64,000 nt of DNA. Source: Corythoichthys intestinalis. Taxonomy: Eukaryota > Chordata > Actinopteri > Syngnathiformes > Syngnathidae. Each line of letters starts with the position of its first letter. The stretch's first letter is position 1. Below, piece by piece: positions 1 through 14,608 of this stretch. The DNA lies in the NCBI RefSeq assembly GCF_030265065.1, contig NC_080400.1, forward strand, positions 52,561,001 to 52,625,000, given 5' to 3'. Position numbers and translations under genes: made by a program. The notes under the pieces are model-generated. The model made no database searches and was not told the DNA's origin. It saw nothing but the letters and a program-made list of their open reading frames with translations.

Positions 1-345
1 GGACAAGGTATAGACTCCCCAAATTTCATCGCTCTACGCTGACAGACCCTAATGTTATAGACCAATTTTAAAATTTCAAGGGGGCGCCACTGAGCCATTT
101 TGTTACATTTTTTTGCAACGTTGCAAAATTATCGAAATTTACAATTTTCCACACGTATGCGCAATTTTTGGTGACTTTTAGTGCATGTTCAGGCCTCCAA
201 ATTGGCCGTTTTCATTTGTCCTGAAAAAAATAAAAATAAAAAAATCCTTTGCAAAACAATAGGGCCTTCGCACGCTTAGTGCTCGGGCCCTAATAATAAT
301 CCTTTGCAAAACAATAGGGCCTTCGCACGCTTAGTGCTCGGGCCC
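1..345. repeat. 3' end of a teleost interspersed repeat with duplicated tail
   Basis: The tail motif, an imperfect hairpin (GGGCCTTCGCAC ... GTGCTCGGGCCC) preceded by CCTTTGCAAAACAATA, occurs twice in direct repeat at about 240-290 and 299-345, separated by a TAATAAT stretch. A 3' end carrying a short A/T-rich simple repeat suggests a non-LTR or similar dispersed repeat, and I recall this tail as abundant in fish genomes. The family was not determined and the left end lies outside the window. No coding capacity is visible. Confidence 0.45.
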
Positions 346-1500
346 AAATAAAAACGGCTATAATAACCCCAACCTCCATTTCCACATTTTTATTTTCCCT
401 CATTTCCTCACATACTAAATGCCAAATCTCAATTTTAACTACTTAAGAACATAGGATGTATATCAAAACTGAAGATAATGTAAACATTTACTTTTTGTAT
501 TTTTAATAATAAAAATATAAGTAACATGCATTTAGAAAAATAAGTACAAATGACTTATATTATGCAGAGTGAAATGGAATATATTTTGAAAATCGCCCAA
601 ACACTGACTTTTATAAATCATAAAGAAATGAATAAGTAGCCTAACATAAATGAACAAATAAAAATCCAAAGTGCACATTTACAGCTAAGATGTTCTAAAC
701 CTCCCCATCAGAGCAAATAAAACTAAATATGATAAATAGGCCACCTTAACTCTTTCCTTGCTCTTAAAGATTTGATCCATTTTCTTTTGCATTTGCCCCC
801 CCCCGCTGTTTCAGAAAACATGCACTGAATCTTATACCGGAACTGCGTTCCGGCCCTGAATCTTATACCGGAACTGCGTTCCTGTCCGTTCCCGTCCACT
901 TTCACCCCTGCTAACATCACATTACGAAAATTTTACTCTGAACGTTAACTTTATTGTTCACATTTATTGATTTCAAAAAGGAAAAAAGTAGTCATACATT
1001 TACAATATATTAAGATATGAATGACATATTGGCCATAATAATGTTAGATGTGATGTCATAGAATTAGCCTGACAGTTAACAATGTTACTTGCAAAGATAT
1101 TAAGATCCATCAGGTGTCACTGTTGGGCAATAGGCACAGTATCGACATGCATCAGTGCTTTGTCCCAGTGCCTCGTCAACCCACCTTGACAAGTAACTAT
1201 TACGTACACGAAGCCGTATTTAGCCGTCATGGAGCGTGACGTCACGAGGATCCCTTTGAGCTCTTTGATGCTCTGATCCTCTCGTCCCTACATACGTTTT
1301 TCGCGATGACTTTGTACAACAAATGCCAAAGAAGCAGACAAGTGTTGCTGTGGTTGGTGTGCATCTTCCTTCCTAAAGATAAGCAGTTAAGTAATCCTAA
1401 CTTTTTTTTGGAGATGCATTAGAATTGTGATCTTACTTAATTAATTAATAATTGATGATGTCAATTGTGTGTTTTCATAAACATTACTGTTTGAAAACAT
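346..1500. other. Gene-free AT-rich DNA with a transposon end relic
   Basis: No exon is recognised here. Around 816-915 a GC-richer stretch holds a direct duplication (CTTATACCGGAACTGCGTTC, twice, about 33 bp apart). It ends in CACTTTCACCCCTG, which looks like one end of a hAT-type element; the opposite end is not found. The rest is low-complexity AT-rich sequence. Confidence 0.35.
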
Positions 1501-1504
1501 TTAA

Positions 1505-3248
1505 AGTGCCTGTGACACGAAAAAGCATGTTTATTTCATAATACATGCGGTATTTTATGCTCCTGAATGAAATGGACCGCTTGGATGTGTGTGGAAGCGA
1601 TCGCGATACTTATTTAGTTTTTTGAATCCCACGCCATGAAAATGAGCGACTTCTGGCAACAGTCTCGAGTTGAGAAAGAGGGCGCTGTGACGTGTACGGA
1701 GGAAGGAGTCCTCTTCACTATACAGCCATACTGTTGTATGAGGACTAAGGATACAGTTGATTTTGCGGATTAATACGTTTATTTATTGCATCACGCCAGC
1801 CAAACGGCTGCAGAAAAATCTTGCTGGAGGAGGGAGAGGCGTGTGCGCCTTTTTGAGGTTTCAAAAGGTTCCTCTTCACCGGTGGATATTGGCCAAAACA
1901 AGCCTTACGACTGTGGGACCATGGGACTTACGAGGACGAGGGTAAACATCGTGTTTTGTATTATGTCAAATACTGGGATCATTTTAATATCTAGGTGGCT
2001 TGCATTTTGTGACATGCTCCTTGTCCCCTCGGGCGACGACCGGCGGCTTGTCGCACATCCCCCCGCTGGAAGAGAACTATACTCGGTTTATAGCCCTCTT
2101 CATTCAAGTGCCCGGTGTTCTGTCAAATTTTCCGACCGATCAGAGATTGCAACTTTGAGTTAAAAATAGCCGTGAATACAGCGATTACAAAGTAAACAGT
2201 ACAATTTTTTTTTTTTTTAAAATACAGGACTACTTACGTTTGATCATGGATTGGCATGTCATTGTCATTGATTGGCAGTGGTCATTGTCCAGCTGCTTCC
2301 CTGGCGAGCTCCCCTGTCCGTCGTAGCAAGGAAGTAGTTGTAAATTGCTCTCCGCTGGGCGGTTTGCAGATCGGCAAAGACAAACGAAAACCCAGTCATC
2401 TGAAATTATCCGGGCTAGTCATGTGTTTTATTTTCCGCTTCGAAGACTTTGAAACATTACTTGGTTCGGGTTAGCATGTCGGCTAGCTGTCACGCCTCTT
2501 GGTTTGTTTACATTCTCCGAAGCCGGGGCGGGGAAATGACATAAACCCGATTTAGGTGTCATAAAATATCGTTCGGGAGGTGCGACAGTAGAGGTGAAGT
2601 TGACAGTTTTGACCATTATGGAGTAAATTTGCCATGTCGTTTTGAATAAATGATTTTTTATTATTTCATATTCCATTTAGCACAAGACTGTTATTTGTCA
2701 TGACCATGCCATTTATTTAGCTATTGGGGAAAAATACTTGGTTAAAAAATTATATCCTTGAAAAATATTGGAGTAGAGATACTGAAACAATGACATTTTG
2801 CGGCTCTCTTCGTCACGTTTTCCTCGTTCTGAATAATTCCCCCTCAACGGGCTGACTGGTCCTTCTCAAGCCATTTATTTAGCTATTGGGGAAAATACTT
2901 GGATAAAAAGAATATCCTGTAAAAAATATTGGAGTAGAGAGACTAAAACAATGACATTTTGCGGCTCTCTTCGTCATGTTTTCCTCGTTGTGAATAATTC
3001 CCCCTCAATGGGCTGCATACTAAATCAGATTTTCATCGTCGTCGTGTCGTGACTCCGCTGACGTCATCCACCTGCTGGGGACGCTAGAGCCCTATAATGG
3101 TAGGCGTGGCTAACCGGCAGATTAAAAGATTAATTTCTCGTCATCTGCGCTTTGCTAAATTGTTGTATACAGTCAAATCATCTCAAAATATGATTCTAAT
3201 TCACATAATATTCCTATTTAAGACTTTTTTTCTCATGTCGTACACACT
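1505..3248 (+). mobile_element. piggyBac-like non-autonomous element, copy 1
   Basis: The element is flanked by TTAA on both sides (1501-1504 and 3249-3252) and has imperfect terminal inverted repeats: it starts AGTGCCTGTGACACG and ends CGTACACACT. TTAA targets are diagnostic of the piggyBac superfamily. It is 1,744 bp with no transposase, so it is non-autonomous. Inside, a segment of about 190 bp (about 2700-2880 and 2870-3010) is duplicated in tandem. On the minus strand, 2428-2676 is an 82-residue frame (MEYEIIK...) that recurs in two other copies here. The right end lies only about 190 bp upstream of the CXADR-like start codon. Related copies: 38205-39100, 42579-44351, 46377-47722. Confidence 0.8.
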
Positions 3249-3437
3249 TTAAAGTTATAATGAGGCAAAATACATGTAACTGATGTCGGTCTTCTGTGTT
3301 CCTTTTTTTTTTTTTTTTTTAACACTTGTAATGAAAATAAAATCGCTGATGTCAACTCTATGCTTTATAGTGATAGTAAAAAAAAATACATGTTATTGAT
3401 TCCAGTATATTTTTGTTTTTTTCTTGCCAGTGTATCC

Positions 3438-4292
3438 ATGGTGATGATGTGGCACCTCCTTTGGCCTTCTGTCCTCCTGGGATTGTTTTTCAACATTTTC
3501 CCAGCATGCCCTCTGGAAATCCAGACGGAAAAGAACCACTACTATGTTGCCAGGGGGTCAAGTGTCCAGCTACCTTGTGCGTACACTCATACCGTGGACT
3601 CTCAGCAGTACACGGAAGTCTTGTGGAGTATCGTATCCGCAGACCGAGACGAGCAGCCCATCATTTGGTTTACAGGCAACCGTTTGTATTCCGATTTGTA
3701 CAAACCAATGGAGGGAAGGGTACACTTCACATCAGCGAATCCCCAAAATGGAGACGCATCTATTAACATCAAAGATGTACGTTTGTCGGACATGGTGATG
3801 TACCGCTGTGCGGTGAAGAAGTTACCAGAACTGGACCAGAAGGACTTAGACCTGACAGTCATGGAGGCACCCAGTCAGCCTCTGTGCAGTGTGGATAAAG
3901 AAGACAACAGTACGACGTTCAAATGCAGATCTCTGCACGGCACCCCACCTTTGCATTACATCTGGTCCAAGACCAGCGGAAATAAGGTCTTGCCTACTCA
4001 GGCCATTGCAGACCCCACAGGAGCCACCTTGCATTGGAACATCACCGAGCGGGAGTGTGGAAGCTATCGCTGCACAGTGGAAAGTATGGTGGGCACCAAA
4101 CACTGTGACCTTCACCTCGACTGTTCGCTGCCCCAGCCCAACATTGTGAGCAGTCCACGATTGCTGACAACCACTGCAGTCGTTGCCATCGTCGTCACTG
4201 TCACCGCGCTCTTCATTGTCACACTTGTCATTGCCGTATTCCTCTACCGCAAACGAAAACAACAATCCCACGACATTGAAAGAGAAATATAA
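3438..4292 (+). CDS. CXADR-like (CTX family) two-Ig-domain membrane protein
   Basis: A cell-surface adhesion-type receptor of 284 aa. I start at 3438 because a pyrimidine-rich stretch ending in CAG at 3430 looks like a splice acceptor just before it, and because the protein then begins with a clean signal peptide (about residues 1-24). A V-type Ig domain follows with C47, W63 and the D118-x3-Y122-x-C124 motif. The second, C2-type domain has C150, C163, C212 and C223, the four-cysteine pattern of CAR domain 2. N-glycosylation sites are N158 and N201. A membrane helix spans about 245-269, with a basic 15-residue tail. CAR-family genes normally have several coding exons and a long tail ending in a PDZ motif; here the frame is uninterrupted and the tail is short. 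It may be a retrocopy or a lineage-specific paralogue. Family assignment is by similarity from memory and is good to the CTX level, not to a named orthologue. Confidence 0.8.
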   Translation: MVMMWHLLWPSVLLGLFFNIFPACPLEIQTEKNHYYVARGSSVQLPCAYTHTVDSQQYTEVLWSIVSADRDEQPIIWFTGNRLYSDLYKPMEGRVHFTSANPQNGDASINIKDVRLSDMVMYRCAVKKLPELDQKDLDLTVMEAPSQPLCSVDKEDNSTTFKCRSLHGTPPLHYIWSKTSGNKVLPTQAIADPTGATLHWNITERECGSYRCTVESMVGTKHCDLHLDCSLPQPNIVSSPRLLTTTAVVAIVVTVTALFIVTLVIAVFLYRKRKQQSHDIEREI

Positions 4293-7153
4293 TTAGATGT
4301 TGTTAGTTTGTTAATGTTAGATAAGTGATATCACAATTGTTGACATTGTTGGTTATGTTAAATCCTTTACCACAATGGCATTTTAATTTGAATCTCAATT
4401 AACTCATCTGTTGAATCTATTAAACAAGTTCTGTTATTTCTAGTATGTCAGTTATTTTTTTATAAACTTGTAAATGTTGAAATTGACAGAAAACAAAGGT
4501 AACACTTTAAAAAAGGCATCTTTTGTAAAGAAATCAACTCCCTTCAACACGTAAAGGAAAAGTGATCTTGACTGATCTTGAGTTACTGTAAAATAAATAT
4601 AATTCGCTCGCAGTAAAAATTATGGAGGGGTTCACCTTCAAATAAACAATATTTACAAACAAATACTGTGGTAAACCATAAAGACAGGTGATACAACGCT
4701 ACTTCAAAGCTTATATTCCTCCTAATAAGTGACAAATCTGTTGTATTGATAAAATTATATCTTGACTTTCATGCTGTGTGCGCCACTCTGCCTCTAGGAG
4801 GCCAGACTCCCACACAGCAGCAAAACAGTAATTAGTTTTTAATTGTTTTGTATTGCTATTGTTATACATTATTTTAATCAATAATTTATTGAAAACCTGA
4901 GGCAACACCCACTCACATGACAAAAAATTGGGTCGGCCATCTTTCATAGTCAACTACAGCAAAAAACAGTTAAAAAGAACATACCAACTTACCTGGTGTA
5001 TTTATCATTTTTTATTGAGGGATTAAATTTTTTTTTTTTTTTTTTTAAATCTCCAAATTGTTCAGATTTAGCAATTTGAAAGGTTTATCTGTTATTTTTT
5101 GGAATCAACATAAACTGTATTTTGACCAAACGAGTAAAAAAGTTTGCAACTGGCATTGTATTTTCATACCGCGGATATAAAAATATTCACATGGCTGATC
5201 AAATGTATTTGTTAATTAAAAAGTGAAACAAATCATTTAAACGTTTCCACGATTAATGTGCCCTATAACCTGCAAACTCATCTGAGAAAAAAATATTTTT
5301 AAGAGGGGAAGTTAAAATTTCTTTAAAAAAAAAAAAAAAAAAAACTCAAATATTGTGGTTATCCAAGTGTGCACATCCTATAACTGTTAAGTGAATGCGG
5401 CCAAAAATCATTTGATTTGATTGAGAACTTGTAGGATGGAAAGACGTACAGCCAGACCGTCAACTATATAAGATGCCTCTAAATAATTCCAAATAAATTT
5501 CTGTTATTCTAGGAGAATTTTTCCTGGAATTTGTTTTTGCCTACACGGAAGCTTGAAGATTGTTCATAATTTCCTCCACCTTGTCTCAAGCAGAAGGTTC
5601 AGTTGAAGAAAAACATTGTTAAGGCTCAGCAATGTTTTGTGTATATCAAACTACTTTTCAGAAATGCCCTGAAGTCCGACAATGTCATGATGTTTAAGCT
5701 GCACACTTAAGAGTCAATGGAATTTGTTGGTTCACTTTACTCTGACATTCCATATAATTTACTACTTAGCTACATCAAAACAAATTTTATTTATGCATTG
5801 AAATGTTTTTTCTCCTTTACTGAATTTGTGTATGAATGAACTAAATGTCTGTAAGTCAAATAACCAGCACCAGCACATACACAATTTGAGGCTCAGGAAA
5901 CTGGAAACCAACAATTAGCCAGCAGAAAAAACTCCTAACTACTGGATCTAGCTTTCGATCATACAAACAATGTTCTCAGCGCAATTCCTGGTTCTTTTAT
6001 TGTTACTAACACATGTTCATGTGCTTCTCCAGGGGTTTTAAAGATTATCTATTGCCAGAGTTACAATCCAATACAGTATACAATACTGCAAAGAAATGGC
6101 ATTCCGGCATTACTGTTAAAAACATGCCTATCCAAGCAAAACTATATATTTTATGAGGGAATGGCAATCTGTCTCCTTGACCCTTGCATTCAATACTCAT
6201 AAAACAAGTTGAATGAAAGAATGCATTTTTTGTCTTTATACAATTGTACAACGAAATTCAGGGGCTCTTCTATTTCCAGTGCAAAATAGTAAAAATATAG
6301 AATTGTCACGTACGCTAATGTCAAATACTAACTATAACAGCAACTTCCGTGAGTGCAAATATAGTGACTTTGTATCAGCTCAGTGATTGAATGGTGATCA
6401 CTCCAAGTAGCTATCACACAGTGTATGCATTTTATATCACTATTATAGTATCCGAAATGATCACATTATCTGTATTATAATGATGTTGCTATAATAAATA
6501 ATAATAATAAATGTTATCAAAACAACAAAACATAGTTTAAATATATATTTTATACCCAAACTTGGTAAACCTACATAATTTTTGCACATTGCGAATTCTT
6601 AACAGTTAGTTAAAAAAAAAAAAAGTAAAATAATGTTTATGATAACCACATGATCACTCTGGGTAATTATTGAATATAATTTCCATTGTCTGTCGAAAAA
6701 AACAGCCCAAAAACTAAATACAGTTAATACACCCAGACTCATATCCCAGCAGTCTTAAAGCTTGGCTTCTTCCCACTCCTTTTCGAGCTTCATACGTATG
6801 TATGTATTTGTTATTATTTTGTTATAATCAACATTACTGTTATTATTGTTGTCATTTTCTCCACACTCATGTTGTTGTATTTTTTTTATTACCGCTTGAA
6901 ATAAATAAATCAAATCTAATAAAATATCGTGAAAGTAATTTTCATCCGAGCTACTTTCTGCCCGCTCACATACAGTGTGACATCTTCTTCTTACTGATGT
7001 AAATGATAAGGATTCCTCTCAGAAACACTACTGTAATACCGATAATCATACTTTAAAACAGCAATAAAAACTTTTTTTATCAAGACTGCTAACATAAAGA
7101 CAATTGAGATAGACTCCAACTTCTGTTTGACCCTGACACAGATAAGCAGTATA
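4293..7153. other. AT-rich intergenic DNA, nothing recognised
   Basis: This holds the 3' flank of the CXADR-like gene, with a possible polyadenylation signal AATAAA near 4592. Beyond it lie homopolymer runs and unique-looking AT-rich sequence. Open frames are short, lack family features and look like chance. No element ends or RNA genes were recognised. Confidence 0.5.
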
Positions 7154-8955
7154 CAGCGGTATGAAAAAGTATGTGAACCTTTTGGAATTTATCACATTTC
7201 TGGATAAAATCACCATCAAATGTGATCTGATCTTTGTCAAAATCACAGATTAAAAAGCAGTGTCTGCTTTAACTAAAACCACCCAAACATTTATAGGTTT
7301 TCATATTTCAATGAGGACTCTCTGCCTAAGGAGACTTAAAGAGCAATTGAAACCAATTTTTACCAAACAATTTAAGTCAGGTGTGTGCCCAATCACTGAT
7401 GAGTGGGTTAAAGCTGCCCTGCCCACTATAAAACACACACCTGGTAAGAATTGTCTTGACGAGAAGCATTGGCTGATGTGCATCATGGCTCGGTCAAAAG
7501 AGCTGTCTGAAGACCTGCGATCGAGGATTTTCTATCACGTTGGGAAAGGATACAAAACCATCTCTAAATGTCTGGATGTTCATCAATTGACAGTCCAAGA
7601 GGTTGTCTAAAAATGGAGAGTTTGGCACTTTTGCTTCTCTCCCAAGGAGTGGCTGTTCACCAGAGCGGACATCAAGAGTTCAGCGTAGAATACCCAGAGA
7701 GGTAAAGAACCCTAGAGTGTCTGCTAAAGACTTACAGAAACCACAGCACAGTCCAATATCTCTGTGCACACATCAACTGTATATAAAACTATGGCCAAGA
7801 ATGGTGTTCATGGGAGGACTCCATGGAGGAAGCCACTGCTGTCTAAAAAAACATTGTTGCTCATTTAATGTTCGCAAAAAGGTTCTTGAACACTCCACAG
7901 AAATTTTGGGAAAATATTTTGTGGGCTGATGAAACCAAAGTTGAATTGTTTGGGAGTAACACACAACGTCATGTATGGAGAAAAAAATGGAACCGCTCAC
8001 CAACATTAACACCTCATCTCCACCGTAAAGCAAAGTGGAGGGAGCATCATGATTTGGGGCAGTTTTGCTACCTTAGGGCTTAAACCAGTGATGTCCAAAC
8101 TATTCCACATAGGGCCTCAGCGGGTGCGGATTTTTGTTCAAACCCATCATGAGGAAAACCTTTCACCAATCTGGTATCTCATAAGTGTAATCAGTTGATT
8201 GCAGTCAGGTGCTGCTTGTTTTAGCACAAACTTCATTGGTTAAACTGCCTGTGCTCGATTGGTAGGAACAAAAACTAGGACCCACAGCGGCCCTTGAGGA
8301 CAGGTTTGGACACCCATGGCTTAAACAATAATGGAACATTAATGGAAGAATGAATTGAAAAGTTTATCAGTTTGTTTTGCAGGAAAACCTGAGGCCGTCT
8401 GTCAGACAGTTGAAGCTAAAAAGAGGATGGATGCTGCAACAAGACAACGATCCAAAACGCAGAAGTAAATCAACTTCAGAATGGTTTTGGAAGAGCAAAA
8501 TACACGTTTTGGAGTGGCCAAGTCAAAGTCCAGACTTGAACCCCATTGAGATGCTGTGGCATGACCTAAAGACAGCGATTCATACCAGACATTCCAGGAA
8601 TCTGACTGAACTACAGCAGTTTTGTAGAGAAGAATAGACCAAGATTAGTCCTGATCGAAGTGCCAGACTGATCTGCAGCTACAGGAAGCGTCTAGTTGAA
8701 ATCATTGCTGCCAAAGGGGGTGTAACAAAATATTAAATGTGATGGTTGACTTACTTATTTTTCCCCCTTCTGCCATTGTTTGCATAGCATCCTCATTAAA
8801 AAATGAAAACCTATAAATGTTTGGGTGGTTTTAGTTAAAGCAGACACGTTTTTTTCATCTGTGTGATTTTGACAAAGATCAGCTTACATTTGATGGTGAT
8901 TTTATGCAGAAATGAGAGAAATTCCAAATATTTCAGATACTTTTTCATACCACTG
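7154..8955 (+). mobile_element. Tc1/mariner element with broken transposase and a nested MITE
   Basis: TA dinucleotides flank the element (7152-7153, 8956-8957) and the two ends are long inverted repeats (about 150-180 bp) starting CAGCGGTATGAAAAAGTA and ending CATACCACTG. The transposase runs left to right from ATG 7485 (MARSKELSEDLRSR, helix-turn-helix start) to about 8640, where GWMLQQDNDPKR carries the second catalytic Asp and SPDLNPIEMLWHDL the third-acid region. It is shifted out of frame more than once and is interrupted by the hAT MITE at 8086-8318, so it is inactive. Removing the MITE leaves an element of about 1.57 kb, normal for Tc1. Confidence 0.9.
8086..8318. mobile_element. hAT-type MITE inserted in the Tc1 transposase
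   Basis: This 233-bp non-coding element begins CAGTGATGTCCAAAC and ends GTTTGGACACCCATG (imperfect inverted repeats). It is bordered by a perfect 8-bp target duplication GCTTAAAC (8078-8085 and 8319-8326). An 8-bp duplication with CA...TG-type ends is the hAT signature. It interrupts the Tc1 transposase gene, so it is younger than that Tc1 insertion. The MITE at 59050-59281 has a similar end sequence. Confidence 0.9.
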
Positions 8956-9265
8956 TAGAAGTCAAGTTAAAAAAATCAGGAAGGATATACTTTACAAACT
9001 GCCAAATCAATGCTGACGCGGCAGCTGTTGTTTTCAGATTTCTGAGTAAACCATATAAAAGACATACACTATTGATCATACATTCACCAATTGATAAACA
9101 ACTACTGTTTTGTTTGTGAGTTTTCTCACAGACAGAAAACACCCAAACTATACGCGATACCTAAAAAATTGGAATAAAAATCCCACAACAACAGTAGAAA
9201 TGATTTCACCTTTATTAACCTGCCCAGAAACAAGAGGTACAGGCAAGGAGAAAGGTACTCGCTAT

Positions 9266-11437
<2,172 letters not shown>

Positions 11438-11736
11438 GGCTCTGCAGCAGAAAGTTAGTGCGATCACCAACAATAGAGCAAATCATACACTGTGTGTGGG
11501 TTTATACATATACCTGTTTGTTTGTTGTTGTTTTTTTAAACCTGTAAACATTTTTTTTTTAAAAGATTTACCGGAACATTGCATGTATGCGAGAGTATAA
11601 TAGGAACTCCTAAATTCTAAACATGGGTTATTCATACCATTTATTTTTTTAAAAATGGTTGACACGCTCAGTTAATGTCAAGTGATTTTTTTGGGATAAG
11701 GAGTCTCTTCTTTATTTTTCCAGCATTTTATATCTA

Positions 11737-12313
11737 CCGTATTGGCCCGAATATAAGACGGTGTTTATTGCATTGAAATAAGACTGAAAAATAGGGGGTC
11801 GTCTTATATTCGCGGTCTAGACATTATACCTATTCACGACGCTAGATAGCGCCAGATATCATTGAAACAATGTTCTGTCATAACAGATCTCAGCTACTCT
11901 CAAGTTAAACCAGTCTGCATTATTTAATTAATTGCAATGTTTTTCCTTATTCAGATTTGTTGACTACAGTTAGTTAGACTTCACTCTGATGGTTAATGCA
12001 GTTATTGCAATTTTGTTGTTTTATCACAATAGATTTGGTTTATTTACATTTCAAAAACCAGAAGCCATTCATTTACGAATGTGATTGCACTTTAGTTTAC
12101 ATATTTAAATGTTAAGATATTAAGATTTAAATGAGGCAAAATAACATGGTTTTCTCTTACATATATTGTTATAATCATTTGTTTAGGATGTACTGTAATT
12201 ATTTTCTGTATAAAAATTAATTTGGTGTTCAAAAAGTCTCTTTTCAAACTTCAGTCTTGAAAAAGAGGGGGTCGTCTTATAATCAGGGCTGTCTTATATT
12301 CGGGCCAATACGG
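11737..12313. mobile_element. Palindrome-ended MITE (CCGTATTGGCCCGAATATAAG), copy 1
   Basis: This 577-bp non-coding element is flanked by TA (11735-11736 and 12314-12315). Its ends are CCGTATTGGCCCGAATATAA and the complement CGGGCCAATACGG. A second copy lies in the opposite orientation at 49306-49861, alignable throughout. The TA target and length suggest a Tc1/mariner-type MITE, but no transposase is present to confirm it. Confidence 0.85.
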
Positions 12314-14100
12314 TATTTTGGGAGCATTAGTTGTACGTGCTTTACACTGAAAACAGTACCAGAATCACCAATTTCATGTGAAAGACTGATCGGTAATTAA
12401 CTGTAAATAAAAATGACAAATTCAGTCCAAGTCCAAAATGCTAATTGCAATTACCGGTACTTAAACTTTGCCTTCCAAATGACAGTTTTATAATGTGCTC
12501 AAATGTCACATTGTTCCTTCTTTTGTTTTCAGCTAGATCAGGGGTGGGCAACCCAAAGCACCAGAGCCACATGTGATTCTTTGATTCATCTAATGCAGCT
12601 CATTTTTTAAAAATAAAAAAATAAGTACAATTAGTCCCCGGGTTAAAACTTAAACGACTTACATGATTTTGACTTTACAACACCAAAGTATTGTCCGCCA
12701 TTTTTTTCTCCAGTCTTTTTTTTGTTTTGTTTTTTTAGCTGCTTAAACAGTACCTTATTGAACCTCACAGTCTCTTTTTGTTATCTTAAGTTGTCATTAT
12801 TTCAAGCATTAACACAAATTCATACAACAACAGTCTTCTTTTGGGCTTTTAGACACATAATTATTCATTCATTACTCAACACATACACAAGTTGGATGTA
12901 GTCTGTAGGAAATCATCCAGATAAATAATTTAACTATTAAAAAACATTTATCATTTGTCAAATAGCACTAATCAAAAATGAGTACAGTGTATGGTGCTCA
13001 TGCTTTAAACCAGAACACCGTGGAACTTAAAGGAAATAAGGAAAAAAACAAACGTAGAGCTGAAGGTAGTTTTTGATAATGAAGGAAATTGTTTACCTTA
13101 TGGCACAAGTTTCCAAGTTGTTCAGAACTCAAGAAACTATCCGAAAATACACCCTTAGTAGTGTTTGCGGAATATGAGCGAGTGTGACCAAAGATTAGAA
13201 ATGGCCCTCTTATGGAAATGATTGTCACAATGTAGATGTTTCCAAAGTCTAAAGTCTTCCGAAAGTGTGTGTGACTGTAGAATGGAAATGATAACGGAAT
13301 TTATTATGTCTCCATGTGAGGTTATTTAGTCTTATCTCAAGGTTTACACCAAGGCATAAGCACAAAATGGCAAGATGACCTGGGAATTACATTTAATGTA
13401 AGTTAAATGGTACAAATTATATGGGGCTTTGCCTTGCAAACATTCAACGCTTCTTGTCCTACAATTTTAGACTAAATCACATAAATTACACATAAAAATT
13501 TTTTTTTTAAAAAAAGGACGGTAAGTGGCATAAAAGTTGTATACAGAATTTGGCAAAAACTTACAGTTCTCCCAAAATTCGCCAAAAACTGTGTCATTCA
13601 TTTCTAATGGGATGCCACTGACAGCCATGTATGTTTAAATTTCCCATTCATTTTCTATAGCAGGAAAACATAAGTTCTTGTTATTTTGGACCATTTACCA
13701 TTACAGCCCATTGACATTCAACTAGCGCCCAAGTAAGTCAATGCCATTGACAGCCATGAATGTCCATACCATTGACAGCCGTGTACGTCCAAATTTCCCA
13801 TTCATTTCCAATGGCTTTTACATTGCATTGACGCCCATGTACACAGATGCCAATGAGGGCTATGCTATATTGACGGCCATATATTTCGATTCTATTGATG
13901 CCAATGTACTTGGATTCTACTGACGTATATGTAAGTCAACGAATGCTATTGATGGCAATGTGCGTCCAAATTTCCCATTCATTTTCAATGGCTAAAAAAC
14001 CAGTGTGCCCCAATCAATAGGAAGTGACCTGATATCAACAGGAAGTGTCCCCGAAATGTTCCGAAAACAACAGGGAGTGACCCAATACCAATAGCACGTT
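12314..14100. repeat. Intergenic DNA with a degenerate short tandem-like repeat
   Basis: At 12540-12610 there is a left-end relic of a hAT element (CAGGGGTGGGCAACCC). From about 13600 to 14100 a motif of roughly 45-60 bp built on ATTGACAGCCATGTACGTCC and AAATTTCCCATTCATTTC recurs several times with drift, followed by AGGAAGTGACC units. The same AGGAAGTGACC units occur near 35620-35710 and 14640-14660, so this is a dispersed repeat family with internal repetition. No host exon was recognised. Confidence 0.45.
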
Positions 14101-14608
14101 TGCGTGGCACCGGCAGACTATTCTCTCTGTATTTTTCAAACACTGTGAGAAGAGTCTGGGACCCATCTCCTTATTGGCCTCTGGAGCCAGAACGAAATCA
14201 TCCGTGCAATCAGATTCGTTTATTTGCGTAACGTGTTCTTAACGAGCAATGTTACTGATGCGCGTTGGAAGTCGTCTCAACGACAACGCAGATGGCGAAC
14301 GGGATAGTCGAGAATACAGTACGTTCCAATCCGCGGTAGATTCAGTTTTAAATGACCAAAAACTCACCAAGTCGCTAAAAGTCTGTCTCAGGCTAGCCAT
14401 GTTGAATTCCGTTCTCCACACTCCTCGTATGTTTATTCCCACGCACTAGAGTTTCTTGTCGCTTTATCAACGGCACGTCCGCCCGTCGCTGATTGGTCCA
14501 CTCTGCTGTCTGTTTGCTGTGGCTTGCTCCGCCCTGGGAATTTGATCTACCAGACGGTCGCCAGACCCTATAGCTGGAACAGCGGTGAGTCTGGTGTACC
14601 AGGTAAAC
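14101..14608. mobile_element. Short DNA transposon with 7-8 bp target duplication
   Basis: An insert of about 508 bp interrupts an AGGAAGTGACC repeat tract. Flanks show AGCACGTT (14093-14100) and AGCACGTG (14609-14616), a 7 of 8 match. Its ends carry inverted blocks (CAGACTATTCTC near the left end; GAGTCTGGTGTACC near the right). It is CpG-richer than its surroundings. The minus-strand frame 14239-14442 includes LSRSPSALSLRRLPTRI, which resembles nothing I can name with confidence. It could be a deletion derivative that keeps a first exon of a larger element. Confidence 0.5.

Noticed and set aside
3360-3437. Upstream 26 codons of the CXADR-like frame
   Set aside because: They lie before a strong acceptor-like CAG and would place a second hydrophobic segment before the real signal peptide.
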